From contig DUVP01000011.1 in assembly GCA_012840975.1 (NCBI GenBank), forward strand, positions 1-44,738: a DNA stretch of 44,738 bases. The letters are read 5' to 3'. Source of the DNA: Mogibacterium sp. (lineage in GTDB: Bacteria; Bacillota; Clostridia; Peptostreptococcales; Anaerovoracaceae). A program made the translations under genes and the position numbers. Below the pieces are notes generated by a model. The model did not search any database. It was not told the origin of the DNA and saw only the letters and a program-made list of their open reading frames with translations. Positions 1 through 7,366 of this stretch are shown here, in pieces; positions within the stretch are counted from its first letter, which is position 1, and every line of letters starts with the position of its first letter.

Positions 1-4
1 AAAA

Positions 5-121
5 ATCCGGTGACTATAGCGAAGAGGATACACCTGTTACCATCCCGAACACAGTAGTTAAGCTCTTTAGCGCTGAGGATACTTGGAGGGCGACCTCCCG
101 GGAAATTAGGACGTCGCCGGT
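5..121 (+). rRNA. rrf: 5S ribosomal RNA
   Basis: A 5S rRNA of about 116 bases. The two ends pair to form the terminal helix (TCCGGTGAC at 6-14 against GTCGCCGG at 113-120), and the conserved loop region CCATCCCGAACACAG lies at 41-55. The run of eight T directly after the 3' helix gives a plausible transcription end. This is probably the last gene of an rRNA operon whose 16S and 23S genes lie to the left of the window. Confidence 0.93.
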
Positions 122-139
122 TTTTTTTGAAATTTTTAA

Positions 140-185
140 CTGTCAAAGAAAACGTTTGACAGCTGTTGAGCTTATGTGTTAAAAT
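140..185 (+). promoter_or_regulatory. Promoter of ylxM-ffh with an inverted repeat over the -35 box
   Basis: A consensus -35 box TTGACA (156-161) is followed after 17 bases by TTAAAA (179-184), or after 18 bases by TAAAAT (180-185). The start codon of ylxM lies only 9-10 bases beyond the -10 box, so transcription should begin almost at the ATG. A perfect inverted repeat, CTGTCAAA (140-147) and TTTGACAG (155-162) around a 7-base loop, overlaps the -35 box. It could be an operator or a weak hairpin behind the 5S gene; that reading is inference. Confidence 0.7.
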
Positions 186-194
186 ATTTCCGGT

Positions 195-539
195 ATGAAA
201 GATGAAGTGATTACAGTACAATATGCGACTCTTCTATACGATTTTTACGGATCCCTTCTGGGAGAGAAGCAGGCGGAGGTGATGGAGTTATATCATGAAT
301 ATGATATGTCTCTTTCAGAGATTGCTGCCGAGCTTAATATGACCAGACAGGCCGTACATTATACATTGAAGAAGTCAGAAGCTTTTCTTGATGGTCTTGA
401 GAACAAATTAGGACTTATTGCTTCATACAATGAGAATCGCAAAAAGGCAGATAGCATAATTGCAATGCTCAGAGAATTGGATATAACAGATGATGATAGA
501 AACTATATCATTAAAACTATTGAGGAATTGACGGAGTAG
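195..539 (+). CDS. ylxM: YlxM family DNA-binding protein, SRP-associated
   Basis: A 114-residue protein of the YlxM/UPF0122 family, a sigma-70-like helix-turn-helix protein almost always encoded just before ffh. The segment around residues 33-60 (LSEIAAELNMTRQAVHYTLKK) is a clear helix-turn-helix, and the N-terminal LLYDFYGSLLGEKQ matches the family start, so the ATG at 195 is the right one. No ribosome binding sequence precedes it and the -10 box sits about 10 bases upstream, which suggests a leaderless mRNA. It is followed six bases later by ffh and is surely co-transcribed with it. The exact role in the signal recognition particle pathway is not settled; a link to SRP gene expression or assembly is inferred from the constant neighbourhood. 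Confidence 0.93.
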   Translation: MKDEVITVQYATLLYDFYGSLLGEKQAEVMELYHEYDMSLSEIAAELNMTRQAVHYTLKKSEAFLDGLENKLGLIASYNENRKKADSIIAMLRELDITDDDRNYIIKTIEELTE

Positions 540-545
540 TTATTT

Positions 546-1889
546 ATGGCATTTGAAGGTCTTTCCGAAAAATTACAGGGAGCATTCAGAAATCTTAAAG
601 GACAGGGAGTTATAACAGAAAAGGATTTTGACAATGCAATGAGAGCCGTCAAAATGGCTCTTCTTGAGGCTGACGTAAACTTTAAAGTTGTAAAAGATTT
701 TGTTGAGTCCGTTAAAGAGAAAGCACTTGGTGCAGGAGTCCTTAAAAGTCTCAGCCCGGATCAGATGGTTGTAAAAATTGTCAGAGATGAGCTTGAGGAA
801 ATGATGGGTGGAGCGAGCAGTAAACTCACATTTTCGCCTAGCGGCTTTACGGTTATTATGCTTGTCGGTCTGCAGGGAACAGGAAAAACAACAACGGCGG
901 GTAAACTTGCATCTTATTTGAAGCAGGTAGGTAAGAATCCTATGCTTTGTGCGTGCGACGTATACAGACCTGCAGCTATCGATCAGCTTGAAATAGTCGG
1001 CAAAGCGGTAAACACTCCGGTATTTTCCGTCAGAGAATCAAAAGACCCTGAATCGATAGCAAAAGCGGCTATTCAAGAGGCACAGAGACGAGGCTATAAT
1101 GCCCTTATTATAGATACTGCCGGACGTCTGCAAATAGACGAGGATCTTATGAATGAGCTTAAGATTCTCAAGAAATCTGCAAAGCCGCACGAGATTTTGC
1201 TGGTTGTTGATGCGCTTACCGGACAGGATGCGGTCAATATAGCAAGCGGTTTCAATGAGGCCCTTGGTGTCGACGGTGTGATAATGACCAAGATGGATGG
1301 TGATTCCAGAGGCGGAGCTGCGCTTTCAGTCAAAGCTGTAACGGGAAAACCTATCAAGTTCATTGGTACCGGTGAAAAATATAATGCACTTGAGGCATTC
1401 CACCCGGACAGAATTGCTTCAAGAATACTCGGTATGGGAGATTTGATGTCTCTCATAGAACAGGCTGAGGATGCCTTTGACGAAGAAGAATCGCGCAGGC
1501 TCGAAGAAAAGATTCGAAAAAATAAATTTGACCTCAATGATTTTCTTGATCAAATGCGACAGGTAAATAAATTCGGAGGTCTGGGAAAAATAATAGACAT
1601 GATACCGGGTATATCCGCTAAAGATAAGAAAAACGTAGACATTGATCAGGGAAGCAAAGAGCTTGTTAAGATGGAGGCGATTATCCTTTCGATGACAAAA
1701 AGAGAGAGAAAAGATCCCGGTATTCTTAATGCGTCAAGACGCAAAAGAATAGCTGCGGGATCGGGTCATACGGTTCAGGATGTCAATCAGCTTATTAAGA
1801 AATACGAAGAGATGAAAAAAATGACTAAGGTTTTGTCAAATCCGAATTCCAGAAAGGCACGTAATATGTTGAGAAACTTCGGAATGTAA
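546..1889 (+). CDS. ffh: Signal recognition particle protein Ffh (SRP54)
   Basis: The GTPase of the bacterial signal recognition particle, which binds SRP RNA and signal sequences of nascent membrane proteins and docks with FtsY at the membrane. The 447 residues are the normal length. The N domain (about 1-85) precedes the G domain, with the P-loop GLQGTGKTT at residues 108-116, then DTAGR and TKMDGDSRGGAA. The C-terminal part is the methionine-containing M domain, with IPGISAKDKK and GHTVQDVNQLIKKYEEMKK for RNA and signal-peptide binding. A GGAG ribosome site (533-536) stands 9 bases before the ATG. It follows ylxM and leads into rpsP after a 71-base gap with no terminator visible. Confidence 0.98.
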   Translation: MAFEGLSEKLQGAFRNLKGQGVITEKDFDNAMRAVKMALLEADVNFKVVKDFVESVKEKALGAGVLKSLSPDQMVVKIVRDELEEMMGGASSKLTFSPSGFTVIMLVGLQGTGKTTTAGKLASYLKQVGKNPMLCACDVYRPAAIDQLEIVGKAVNTPVFSVRESKDPESIAKAAIQEAQRRGYNALIIDTAGRLQIDEDLMNELKILKKSAKPHEILLVVDALTGQDAVNIASGFNEALGVDGVIMTKMDGDSRGGAALSVKAVTGKPIKFIGTGEKYNALEAFHPDRIASRILGMGDLMSLIEQAEDAFDEEESRRLEEKIRKNKFDLNDFLDQMRQVNKFGGLGKIIDMIPGISAKDKKNVDIDQGSKELVKMEAIILSMTKRERKDPGILNASRRKRIAAGSGHTVQDVNQLIKKYEEMKKMTKVLSNPNSRKARNMLRNFGM

Positions 1890-1960
1890 AACCATAAAAT
1901 CAACAAAAATCCATATAAAGATGGAGAAAAAAATATAGAAAAGAAGATCAGGAGGAAAAA

Positions 1961-2203
1961 ATGGTTAAAATTAGACTTAAGAGAATGGGTGCACATAAGA
2001 GGCCTTACTACAGGGTAATTGTCGCTGATTCAAGAACACCGAGGAATGGCAGATTTATCGAAGAAATCGGAACATACGATCCGCTTAAGGATCCGGTAGA
2101 AATTAAAATAGACAATGAAGCGGCTCAGAAGTGGCTCGCAACAGGAGCTCAGCCAACGGATACCGTTAGAGCACTGCTCAAAAAGTCCGGTGCTATAAAA
2201 TAA
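1961..2203 (+). CDS. rpsP: 30S ribosomal protein S16
   Basis: An 80-residue S16 protein of the small ribosomal subunit. The start [20 protein letters not shown] is the family signature, followed by the R-x-G-R-F-I-E-x-I-G-x-Y-D-P block. AGGAGG at 1950-1955 lies five bases upstream of the ATG, the strongest ribosome site in this operon, as expected for a ribosomal protein. It sits in the usual rpsP-khpA-rimM-trmD order; rplS, which often follows trmD, is absent here. Confidence 0.98.
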   Translation: MVKIRLKRMGAHKRPYYRVIVADSRTPRNGRFIEEIGTYDPLKDPVEIKIDNEAAQKWLATGAQPTDTVRALLKKSGAIK

Positions 2204-2217
2204 GGAAGGATACAGCA

Positions 2218-2451
2218 ATGGCACGTTTGGTAGAAATAATTGCCAGAGCACTTGTGTCCAGACCGGATGAGGTCAGAGTTACTGAGGAGGTTAACGGCAA
2301 GAATGTAGTCGTTAAACTGCAGGTAGCAAAAGAGGATATTGGCAAAGTAATTGGCAAATCAGGACGTATTGCAAAGGCACTTAGGACTGTCGTCAAGGCT
2401 GCCGCAATCAAACAGGACTTGATGGTTACGGTTGAAATAATTGAAGACTAA
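2218..2451 (+). CDS. khpA: KH-domain RNA-binding protein KhpA
   Basis: A 77-residue single type-II KH domain protein (YlqC/KhpA). The nucleic acid binding loop GKVIGKSGRIAKAL lies at residues 42-55. In other Gram-positive bacteria KhpA pairs with KhpB/Jag and affects cell division and elongation through RNA binding; that role is known from the family and not shown here. AAGGA precedes the ATG. The end of the gene overlaps the proposed TTG start of rimM by 11 bases, which suggests translational coupling. Confidence 0.95.
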   Translation: MARLVEIIARALVSRPDEVRVTEEVNGKNVVVKLQVAKEDIGKVIGKSGRIAKALRTVVKAAAIKQDLMVTVEIIED

Positions 2452-2995
2452 AGAACAATCAGGTGTAGTTAATATCGGCAGAATCACTTCGGCAGTAGGA
2501 ATACGAGGAGAATTAAGAGTACTTCCTTGTGCATATGATTCTAACAATTTGAAGGAGGGCAAAGTCCTCCTTCTTGGGCATGTAGAGAAAGAAACTGATA
2601 TTAGTATTGAAGAAAACGAATTTATAAACCTTACAGTAGAAAAAATCAGGTTCCATAAAGATCGCCCCGTTATAAAACTCGACGGTATCGATGACAGAAA
2701 TACAGCAGAAGGGCTCAAAGGAATGGAGATATTCATAAAGGCTGAAGAACTCGAGGATTTACCTGAAGGAGAGTATTATGTGAGAGATATCATCGGATTT
2801 GAGGTTATCGATCTTTCCAGCGGGAAAAGTATAGGAATACTTCAGGATGTAATTCAAAATACATCTCAAAGCATTCTGGATATTAAAACTGAAAAAAACA
2901 AGCAGGTACTGATTCCTGCAGTCGAAGCTTTTATGAAAAAAATTGACGTAGATAATAAAGTTATAGAAGTAGAACTTATACCGGGATTTATTTAA
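2441..2995 (+). CDS. rimM: Ribosome maturation factor RimM
   Basis: RimM assists maturation of the 30S head by binding ribosomal protein S19. The protein has the N-terminal RimM barrel (VNIGRITSAVGIRGELRVLP near residues 10-29) and a C-terminal PRC-barrel (EYYVRDIIGFEVID onward). The start is a TTG inside the end of khpA; no in-frame ATG or GTG lies between it and the conserved GRI motif, so this is the only usual start that keeps the whole domain. No good ribosome site is visible, so expression probably depends on coupling to khpA. Its stop overlaps the trmD start in TAATG. Confidence 0.92.
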   Translation: MKTKEQSGVVNIGRITSAVGIRGELRVLPCAYDSNNLKEGKVLLLGHVEKETDISIEENEFINLTVEKIRFHKDRPVIKLDGIDDRNTAEGLKGMEIFIKAEELEDLPEGEYYVRDIIGFEVIDLSSGKSIGILQDVIQNTSQSILDIKTEKNKQVLIPAVEAFMKKIDVDNKVIEVELIPGFI

Positions 2996-3723
2996 TGAAG
3001 ATAAACATACTTACGATTTTCCCGGAGATGTTCGAACCTCTTAATATGAGCATGCTGGGACGGGCAAGGCAAAACGGAATACTTGATATCAATATAGTTG
3101 ATATAAGGGAATATACCGAGGATAAGCACAAAAGAGTCGATGACACTCCTTACGGTGGAGGTGCCGGTATGGTAATGCAGGTGCAGCCTATTCTTGATGC
3201 CTGCAGAAAAAGCAAATTTTCAGGTGAGATACTATACATGTCACCTAGGGGGGAAATCTTGTCAGGTGAGATAGCTATGGAGTTATCAAAAAAATCTGAA
3301 ATTACTATTCTTTGCGGACACTATGAAGGGGTAGATGAAAGAGCGATAGAAATCCTCAATGCAAGGGAGATTTCAATAGGGGATTATGTGCTTACCGGAG
3401 GAGAAATACCTGCGATGGTACTGATTGATACGGTAGCACGCTTTGTCGACGGAGTGCTTGCAAGCGAAGAGTCTGCATTAGACGAGTCGATTTACTCAGG
3501 ACTGCTCGAATATCCGCAATACTCTAAACCGAGAGAATATGAAGGTAAAGAAGTACCGAGCGTTTTGCTCTCGGGCAATCATCAAGAGATAGACTTGTGG
3601 AGATGGGAACAGTCGTTGAAGCTGACCAAAGAAAAGCGCCCGGATCTTTTTAAAAAATATCTGGACATGAATCTCAAACTTAGTAAAAAAGAAAAAGAAA
3701 TCCTGGAAAAATACCGTATGTAG
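2995..3723 (+). CDS. trmD: tRNA (guanine-37-N1) methyltransferase TrmD
   Basis: TrmD makes m1G37 next to the anticodon using S-adenosylmethionine and prevents +1 frameshifting. The 242 residues fit the SPOUT family. Visible motifs are N-terminal ILTIFPEMF, then DDTPYGGGAGMVM, LCGHYEGVDER and the knot motif GDYVLTGGEIPA. The start overlaps the rimM stop by one base (TAATG), so the genes are coupled. It is the last gene of the translation cluster; the next gene has its own promoter. Confidence 0.97.
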   Translation: MKINILTIFPEMFEPLNMSMLGRARQNGILDINIVDIREYTEDKHKRVDDTPYGGGAGMVMQVQPILDACRKSKFSGEILYMSPRGEILSGEIAMELSKKSEITILCGHYEGVDERAIEILNAREISIGDYVLTGGEIPAMVLIDTVARFVDGVLASEESALDESIYSGLLEYPQYSKPREYEGKEVPSVLLSGNHQEIDLWRWEQSLKLTKEKRPDLFKKYLDMNLKLSKKEKEILEKYRM

Positions 3724-3752
3724 TAAAGAAAAGCCTTTAACTGAATACATAT

Positions 3753-3781
3753 TGTATTCGAGGGTTTTAGTATTGTATAAT
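3753..3781 (+). promoter_or_regulatory. Promoter before the division cluster
   Basis: A perfect -10 box TATAAT (3776-3781) has a TTGTAT -35 element (3753-3758) 17 bases upstream. The -35 box overlaps the right arm of a short inverted repeat, GAATAC and GTATTC (3743-3758 region), which may act as a weak end signal for the trmD operon. The promoter would serve the membrane protein gene and yggS-sepF-divIVA behind it. Confidence 0.6.
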
Positions 3782-3798
3782 CAATCGGAGAGGCATAT

Positions 3799-4794
3799 AT
3801 GAAAAAAAAGTGGTTGGTATCATTAATAATATATCTGACACTAATAGCTCTGTGTGCCCTGGTTATATATATAGTGCCATCAGTCAAGGGACTTTTGGAA
3901 AAGACATATATCACAGAAAGCGGAGAAATTTCCGTTACAGATGATGTCGAGGCCTTTATTGTTCGAGACGAAACTGTGTATCTGGCAGGCCGTGCAAGCA
4001 CAATCAGCAGACTTGCGGATTCTGACAAGCTTGTCAAAGGGGGAACCAGAGTCGTTGATATAAGCGGAGAAGGCCTTGAAACAGAAAGCAAAAGATATAC
4101 TGTTATAAAATCAAATTTAGGAAAATCAGCAAAAAAAACAAAAGACGGAATTTCTGAAGAGGCCGGCTATATAAGTTATTATGTAGATGGTGCAGAGGGA
4201 AAACTTACGACGGATAATCTGGATAATCTAAAGAAATCCGATCTTACAGCTCTTACTGATTTACCTATGAAAGCAACAGCAAAGGGTAAATGTGCGGCAG
4301 GAGATCCTTTATTTAAAGTATCGAGAAATGCAAAATGGTTTCTTGTTTTCTATCTGGATAAAGATAGAGCTGAAAAGTATACTGAAGGTAAAGTTGTAAG
4401 CATAAATATGAACGGCGAAGACATAGCTGTTAAAGTGCATTCTGTTGTTCACGGCAGGAAACAATCGAAAATTATTCTTTCATGCAAGAGCTATTTTGTG
4501 GGACTGCTTAAAATAAGAAGGCTGGACACAACGGTTACATATGAAAGAGGAGAAGGTCTTCTGATAAGAAACTCCAGCATTGTCGAGAAGAAAGGTCAAA
4601 GGGGAGTTATAGTAAAAAATAAATTGGATGAACACATATTTAAACCTATTTCTGTTAAGGCGGCAGATGGAGAACAAAGTGTTATATATTCCGATATCTA
4701 TGTCGATAAGAACGGACATTATGTGGAGACGGTAAACGTCTACGATGAAATCGTAGAAAATCCGACGGAAAAAGTTATTGAAGAATCAACTTAG
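3799..4794 (+). CDS. HlyD-like single-pass membrane protein of the sepF cluster
   Basis: A 331-residue protein with one N-terminal membrane helix (about residues 5-28) and an outside part rich in beta strands. The start of that part (VTDDVEAFIVRDETVYLA, then a return to KGTRVVDISGEG) resembles the lipoyl/barrel-sandwich of HlyD-type adaptor proteins. Proteins of this kind are often found next to yggS and sepF in Clostridia and are named for the HlyD resemblance, but no transporter partner is encoded nearby. A role at the division site or cell envelope is inferred from the neighbours. A GGAG site precedes the ATG. Its end lies 25 bases before the chosen yggS start. Confidence 0.7.
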   Translation: MKKKWLVSLIIYLTLIALCALVIYIVPSVKGLLEKTYITESGEISVTDDVEAFIVRDETVYLAGRASTISRLADSDKLVKGGTRVVDISGEGLETESKRYTVIKSNLGKSAKKTKDGISEEAGYISYYVDGAEGKLTTDNLDNLKKSDLTALTDLPMKATAKGKCAAGDPLFKVSRNAKWFLVFYLDKDRAEKYTEGKVVSINMNGEDIAVKVHSVVHGRKQSKIILSCKSYFVGLLKIRRLDTTVTYERGEGLLIRNSSIVEKKGQRGVIVKNKLDEHIFKPISVKAADGEQSVIYSDIYVDKNGHYVETVNVYDEIVENPTEKVIEEST

Positions 4795-4819
4795 TAAATC
4801 TTTTTTAAAAACAAAGAAA

Positions 4820-5518
4820 ATGGATATAAAAGAAAGATACTTGCAAGTATTGAAACTCAAAGAAGAAGCGACAGTAAGAAGCGGCAGATCAGGCGAAGAA
4901 ATTATACTGATCGGAGTTACAAAAACACATCCTGCTGAAGAAATTAATCAGGCTATAGATGCCGGGATAACGGATATCGGCGAAAACAGGGCTCAGGAAC
5001 TTCTTGAGAAATATAATGATGTCAAGCCGGTTCGCTGGCATTTTATCGGAAAGCTTCAAACCAATAAAGTCAAAAGCATTATTGATAAAGTGGAAATGAT
5101 ACATTCTGTCGACTCGATCAGATTGGCTAGAGAAATAGATAAAAGAGCAAAGATGGCAGGAAAACGAATGGATATTCTGATCCAGGTTAATTCTGCTATG
5201 GAGGATACAAAGACCGGCATACATCCGAAGGAACTTAAATCCATGGTTGCAGATATTATTGATGAATGTGATAATGTCCGTATTTGCGGGCTTATGTGCA
5301 TTCCGCCGATTGCAGAGAATCCGGAGGATTCAAGGCCATATTTTAAAGAAATGAAAACTTTGCTTGAAAATATGAAAATGTGGGACTTTCCCCGGAGCAA
5401 GCTGTCACCGACCCATATATCGATGGGCATGTCGGGAGATTTTCAGGTTGCTATTGAGGAAGGATCGACGATGATAAGAGTCGGAAGCTCAATATTCGGG
5501 CCGAGGAATTATAAATAA
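4820..5518 (+). CDS. yggS: YggS/YlmE family pyridoxal phosphate homeostasis protein
   Basis: A pyridoxal-5'-phosphate binding protein with the fold-type III barrel of alanine racemase, involved in PLP balance. The PLP lysine lies in GVTKTHP (Lys35 with this start). Other family motifs are GENRAQE, WHFIGKLQTNK, IHSVDS, QVN, GLMCIPP and LSMGMS-like HISMGMSGDF, ending in RVGSSIFGPR. An upstream TTG at 4778 is in frame, but the family starts near the ATG at 4820, so the shorter form is preferred. No strong ribosome site is seen for either. It sits in the common yggS-sepF-divIVA order. Confidence 0.93.
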   Translation: MDIKERYLQVLKLKEEATVRSGRSGEEIILIGVTKTHPAEEINQAIDAGITDIGENRAQELLEKYNDVKPVRWHFIGKLQTNKVKSIIDKVEMIHSVDSIRLAREIDKRAKMAGKRMDILIQVNSAMEDTKTGIHPKELKSMVADIIDECDNVRICGLMCIPPIAENPEDSRPYFKEMKTLLENMKMWDFPRSKLSPTHISMGMSGDFQVAIEEGSTMIRVGSSIFGPRNYK

Positions 5519-5558
5519 ATCTTCAAGATATTACTAAAAACAAATGGAGGGAACAGAT

Positions 5559-6095
5559 ATGGGGTTCATGGATAAAATGAAAGATCTCATTGGAATCGAA
5601 GATGACTTTGATGAGGATTTTGAAATTACACAAGAAGAGATTGATCGTTTTAAGCGAAAAGCGAATGAATCGATGCCGGAATATATGAGTAGAGAAGAAC
5701 CGCTTAACGCGGGTATAAGTCAGATGGCATTTACAGAGGTAGCACCGCCTATATCGGCATCCAATAATTATAATACTGATAACAAGGCTTCTATGAATCA
5801 GTCAGGTCCGTTTAAGATGATAGTAATAGAACCGAAGAATATTGAAGAGTGCAAGAAGCTGATAGATAATCTGAGAGCCCGTAAGCCGGTCATAGTTAAT
5901 CTTGAAAGGGTGGAGACCGAATTGGCACGCAGGATGTTTGACTTCCTTGGAGGAGCAACGACAGCTTTGCAGGGAACAGTGCAGAGGGTAAATCAGAACA
6001 TCTTTGTATTTGCACCTAAAAATGTTAACATAAATGCAAAGCTTGACAGAGCAACGGATGCCGGAAAGCCGGAAAACTCCAATCCGTGGAAATAG
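5559..6095 (+). CDS. sepF: Cell division protein SepF
   Basis: SepF anchors FtsZ to the membrane and aligns filaments at the septum. The N-terminal MGFMDKMKDLIGI is the amphipathic membrane-binding helix, followed by an acidic linker and the DUF552 domain (about residues 80-165: MIVIEPKNIEECKKLIDNL and the ALQGTVQRVNQNIFVFAP end). An ATG at 5544 is in frame, but it overlaps the ribosome site: GGAGGG at 5546-5551 is placed 7 bases before the ATG at 5559, which also fits the family start. The protein is then 178 residues. Confidence 0.95.
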   Translation: MGFMDKMKDLIGIEDDFDEDFEITQEEIDRFKRKANESMPEYMSREEPLNAGISQMAFTEVAPPISASNNYNTDNKASMNQSGPFKMIVIEPKNIEECKKLIDNLRARKPVIVNLERVETELARRMFDFLGGATTALQGTVQRVNQNIFVFAPKNVNINAKLDRATDAGKPENSNPWK

Positions 6096-6154
6096 AACAA
6101 GAAAGCAGGGTTTAGGAAAACAAATATATACGTAGAAAGGTAGGGTTTTATATT

Positions 6155-6841
6155 ATGATTATGCCAATTGATATCGATAAGAAGGAATTCAGCCGGGACA
6201 AAAGAGGATACAATTCAAGAGAGGTAGATGAATTTCTGGATCTTATCGCCATCGACTATGAAAAAGTTCTTAATGACAACAGGTCTATGGCACACAAGAT
6301 AAAATCTCTTGAAAAGCAGCTGCAGGAGGCTCAGAAATCGGATACAGCGATGATTGAAACTCTAGAAACAGCAAAAAAGCTCATGGCAGATATTTCTGCA
6401 AGTGCAGAGAGACGGGCGGAGCTGATAATGAGAGATGCTGAGCTTGAGGCGGAAAACATGCTTCTTGATGCAAAGGTATCGGTTAGAAAACTTAACGATG
6501 AACATATTGTTCTTAAGAATAAAGTGGAGAGACTTAGAGAAAACTTCAAAAGGATGCTTGAGACGGAAATTTCAAGACTTACTGAGGATGAGTTCTCACT
6601 ACTTCCGGATCTTGACAGGAGCGACCTTGCAGCTATAGAGAAAGAGCTGAAACCGGAAGAAAAAGAAGATGAGCACAAAGCACCTACCCTTGTGGTTCCG
6701 GAAAAAGAGAATATTTCTCAGGAGAGCAGAATGCCGGTGACAGCAGAGCCGGAAAAAGCGACTTTGTCGGATTTATCCGATAGCCTCAAGAAAATGGCAG
6801 AAGAGCCGGCAACTTTGGAAGATACTATAATTTTAAAGTAG
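6155..6841 (+). CDS. divIVA: DivIVA family cell division / polarity protein
   Basis: A 228-residue coiled-coil protein. The first 60 residues are the membrane-binding DivIVA domain (MPIDIDKKEFSRDKRGYNSREVDEFLD, with the conserved F and R). Long coiled coils follow to about residue 150, and then an acidic tail rich in Glu and Pro. DivIVA proteins mark curved membranes at poles and septa and recruit partners. Two ATGs six bases apart (6155, 6161) are possible; the first matches the family length. AAAGG and GGG elements lie 9-14 bases upstream. It is the last gene of the division operon. Confidence 0.94.
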   Translation: MIMPIDIDKKEFSRDKRGYNSREVDEFLDLIAIDYEKVLNDNRSMAHKIKSLEKQLQEAQKSDTAMIETLETAKKLMADISASAERRAELIMRDAELEAENMLLDAKVSVRKLNDEHIVLKNKVERLRENFKRMLETEISRLTEDEFSLLPDLDRSDLAAIEKELKPEEKEDEHKAPTLVVPEKENISQESRMPVTAEPEKATLSDLSDSLKKMAEEPATLEDTIILK

Positions 6842-6902
6842 CATCGTACGACGAATATACGGAAAACTTTAGCAACTAAACTAAAAATTGATTATCGAAA
6901 GG

Positions 6903-6925
6903 CATCCTCGAAAGGGGATGTTTTT
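6903..6925 (+). terminator. Terminator after divIVA
   Basis: A 7-base-pair stem (CATCCTC at 6903-6909 with GGGGATG at 6914-6920, one G-T pair) closed by a GAAA loop is followed by TTTTT. This is a textbook intrinsic terminator 62 bases after divIVA. The stretch from here to the feo operator (6926-6990) holds nothing recognisable. Confidence 0.85.
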
Positions 6926-7000
6926 AGTGCAAAAACTGAGGATTGCCTAAAATTAAAGACTGAAATATAAAAAGCTTTGAAGTAAAAAACAAAAATTAGG

Positions 7001-7044
7001 ATTAGCTAATTTAGTTTGACATAGCTAACTAAAAATGCTATATT
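7001..7044 (+). promoter_or_regulatory. Promoter and operator of feoAB
   Basis: A strong promoter, TTGACA (7016-7021), 17 bases, TATATT (7039-7044), lies inside a palindrome: TTTAGTT (7010-7016) and AACTAAA (7027-7033) flank the -35 box. The motif TAGCTAA occurs twice, at 7003-7009 and 7022-7028, 19 bases apart. This layout suits repression by an iron-sensing regulator; the TTAG...CTAA pattern recalls DtxR/IdeR-type boxes. The regulator itself is not in the window. Confidence 0.72.
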
Positions 7045-7087
7045 CTTTTTATAAATAATATATATATGTGTAAAAAAGGAAGCTGAA

Positions 7088-7312
7088 ATGGAGAGAAAAA
7101 TGACGTTGGCAGAAGCAGAAGTGTGCAAAGACTACATTATTAAGGACGTTCATATTGAGGATGAGGATTTGAGTGCATTTCTTTTCAGATTAGGATGCTA
7201 TGCAGGAGAAAATATAACAGTAATATCCCGCAAGAATAAAAATTGTGTTGTCGCGATTAAGGACGCCAGATACAACATAGATAATCATCTGGCAGAAGCA
7301 ATAATCGTTTGA
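7088..7312 (+). CDS. feoA: Ferrous iron transport protein FeoA
   Basis: A 74-residue SH3-like FeoA protein, a cytoplasmic helper of the FeoB iron channel. Visible features are the LGCYAGENITVISRKNKNCVVAIKDARYNIDNHLAEAI core, typical of FeoA (hydrophobic G-x-x-x-G-x-x-V strand pattern, ending in I-D-x-x-L-A). An AAGGAAG ribosome site lies just before the ATG at 7088. It is 54 bases upstream of feoB under the same promoter and operator, so both genes should respond to iron. Confidence 0.92.
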   Translation: MERKMTLAEAEVCKDYIIKDVHIEDEDLSAFLFRLGCYAGENITVISRKNKNCVVAIKDARYNIDNHLAEAIIV

Positions 7313-7366
7313 GAAAACAGATAATAAATAGATAATAAATAAAGAAGTTAAATGGAGGAATTTGTT

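Noticed and set aside
1094-1537. Minus-strand open frame of 147 codons inside ffh
   Set aside because: Ser-rich translation that mirrors ffh codons; no ribosome site and full overlap with a certain gene.
5544-5558. Earlier ATG for sepF, and similar earlier ATGs for feoB (7352) and mgtE (21548)
   Set aside because: In each case the earlier ATG lies in or next to a GGAGG ribosome site that is well placed for the next in-frame ATG, which also fits the family.
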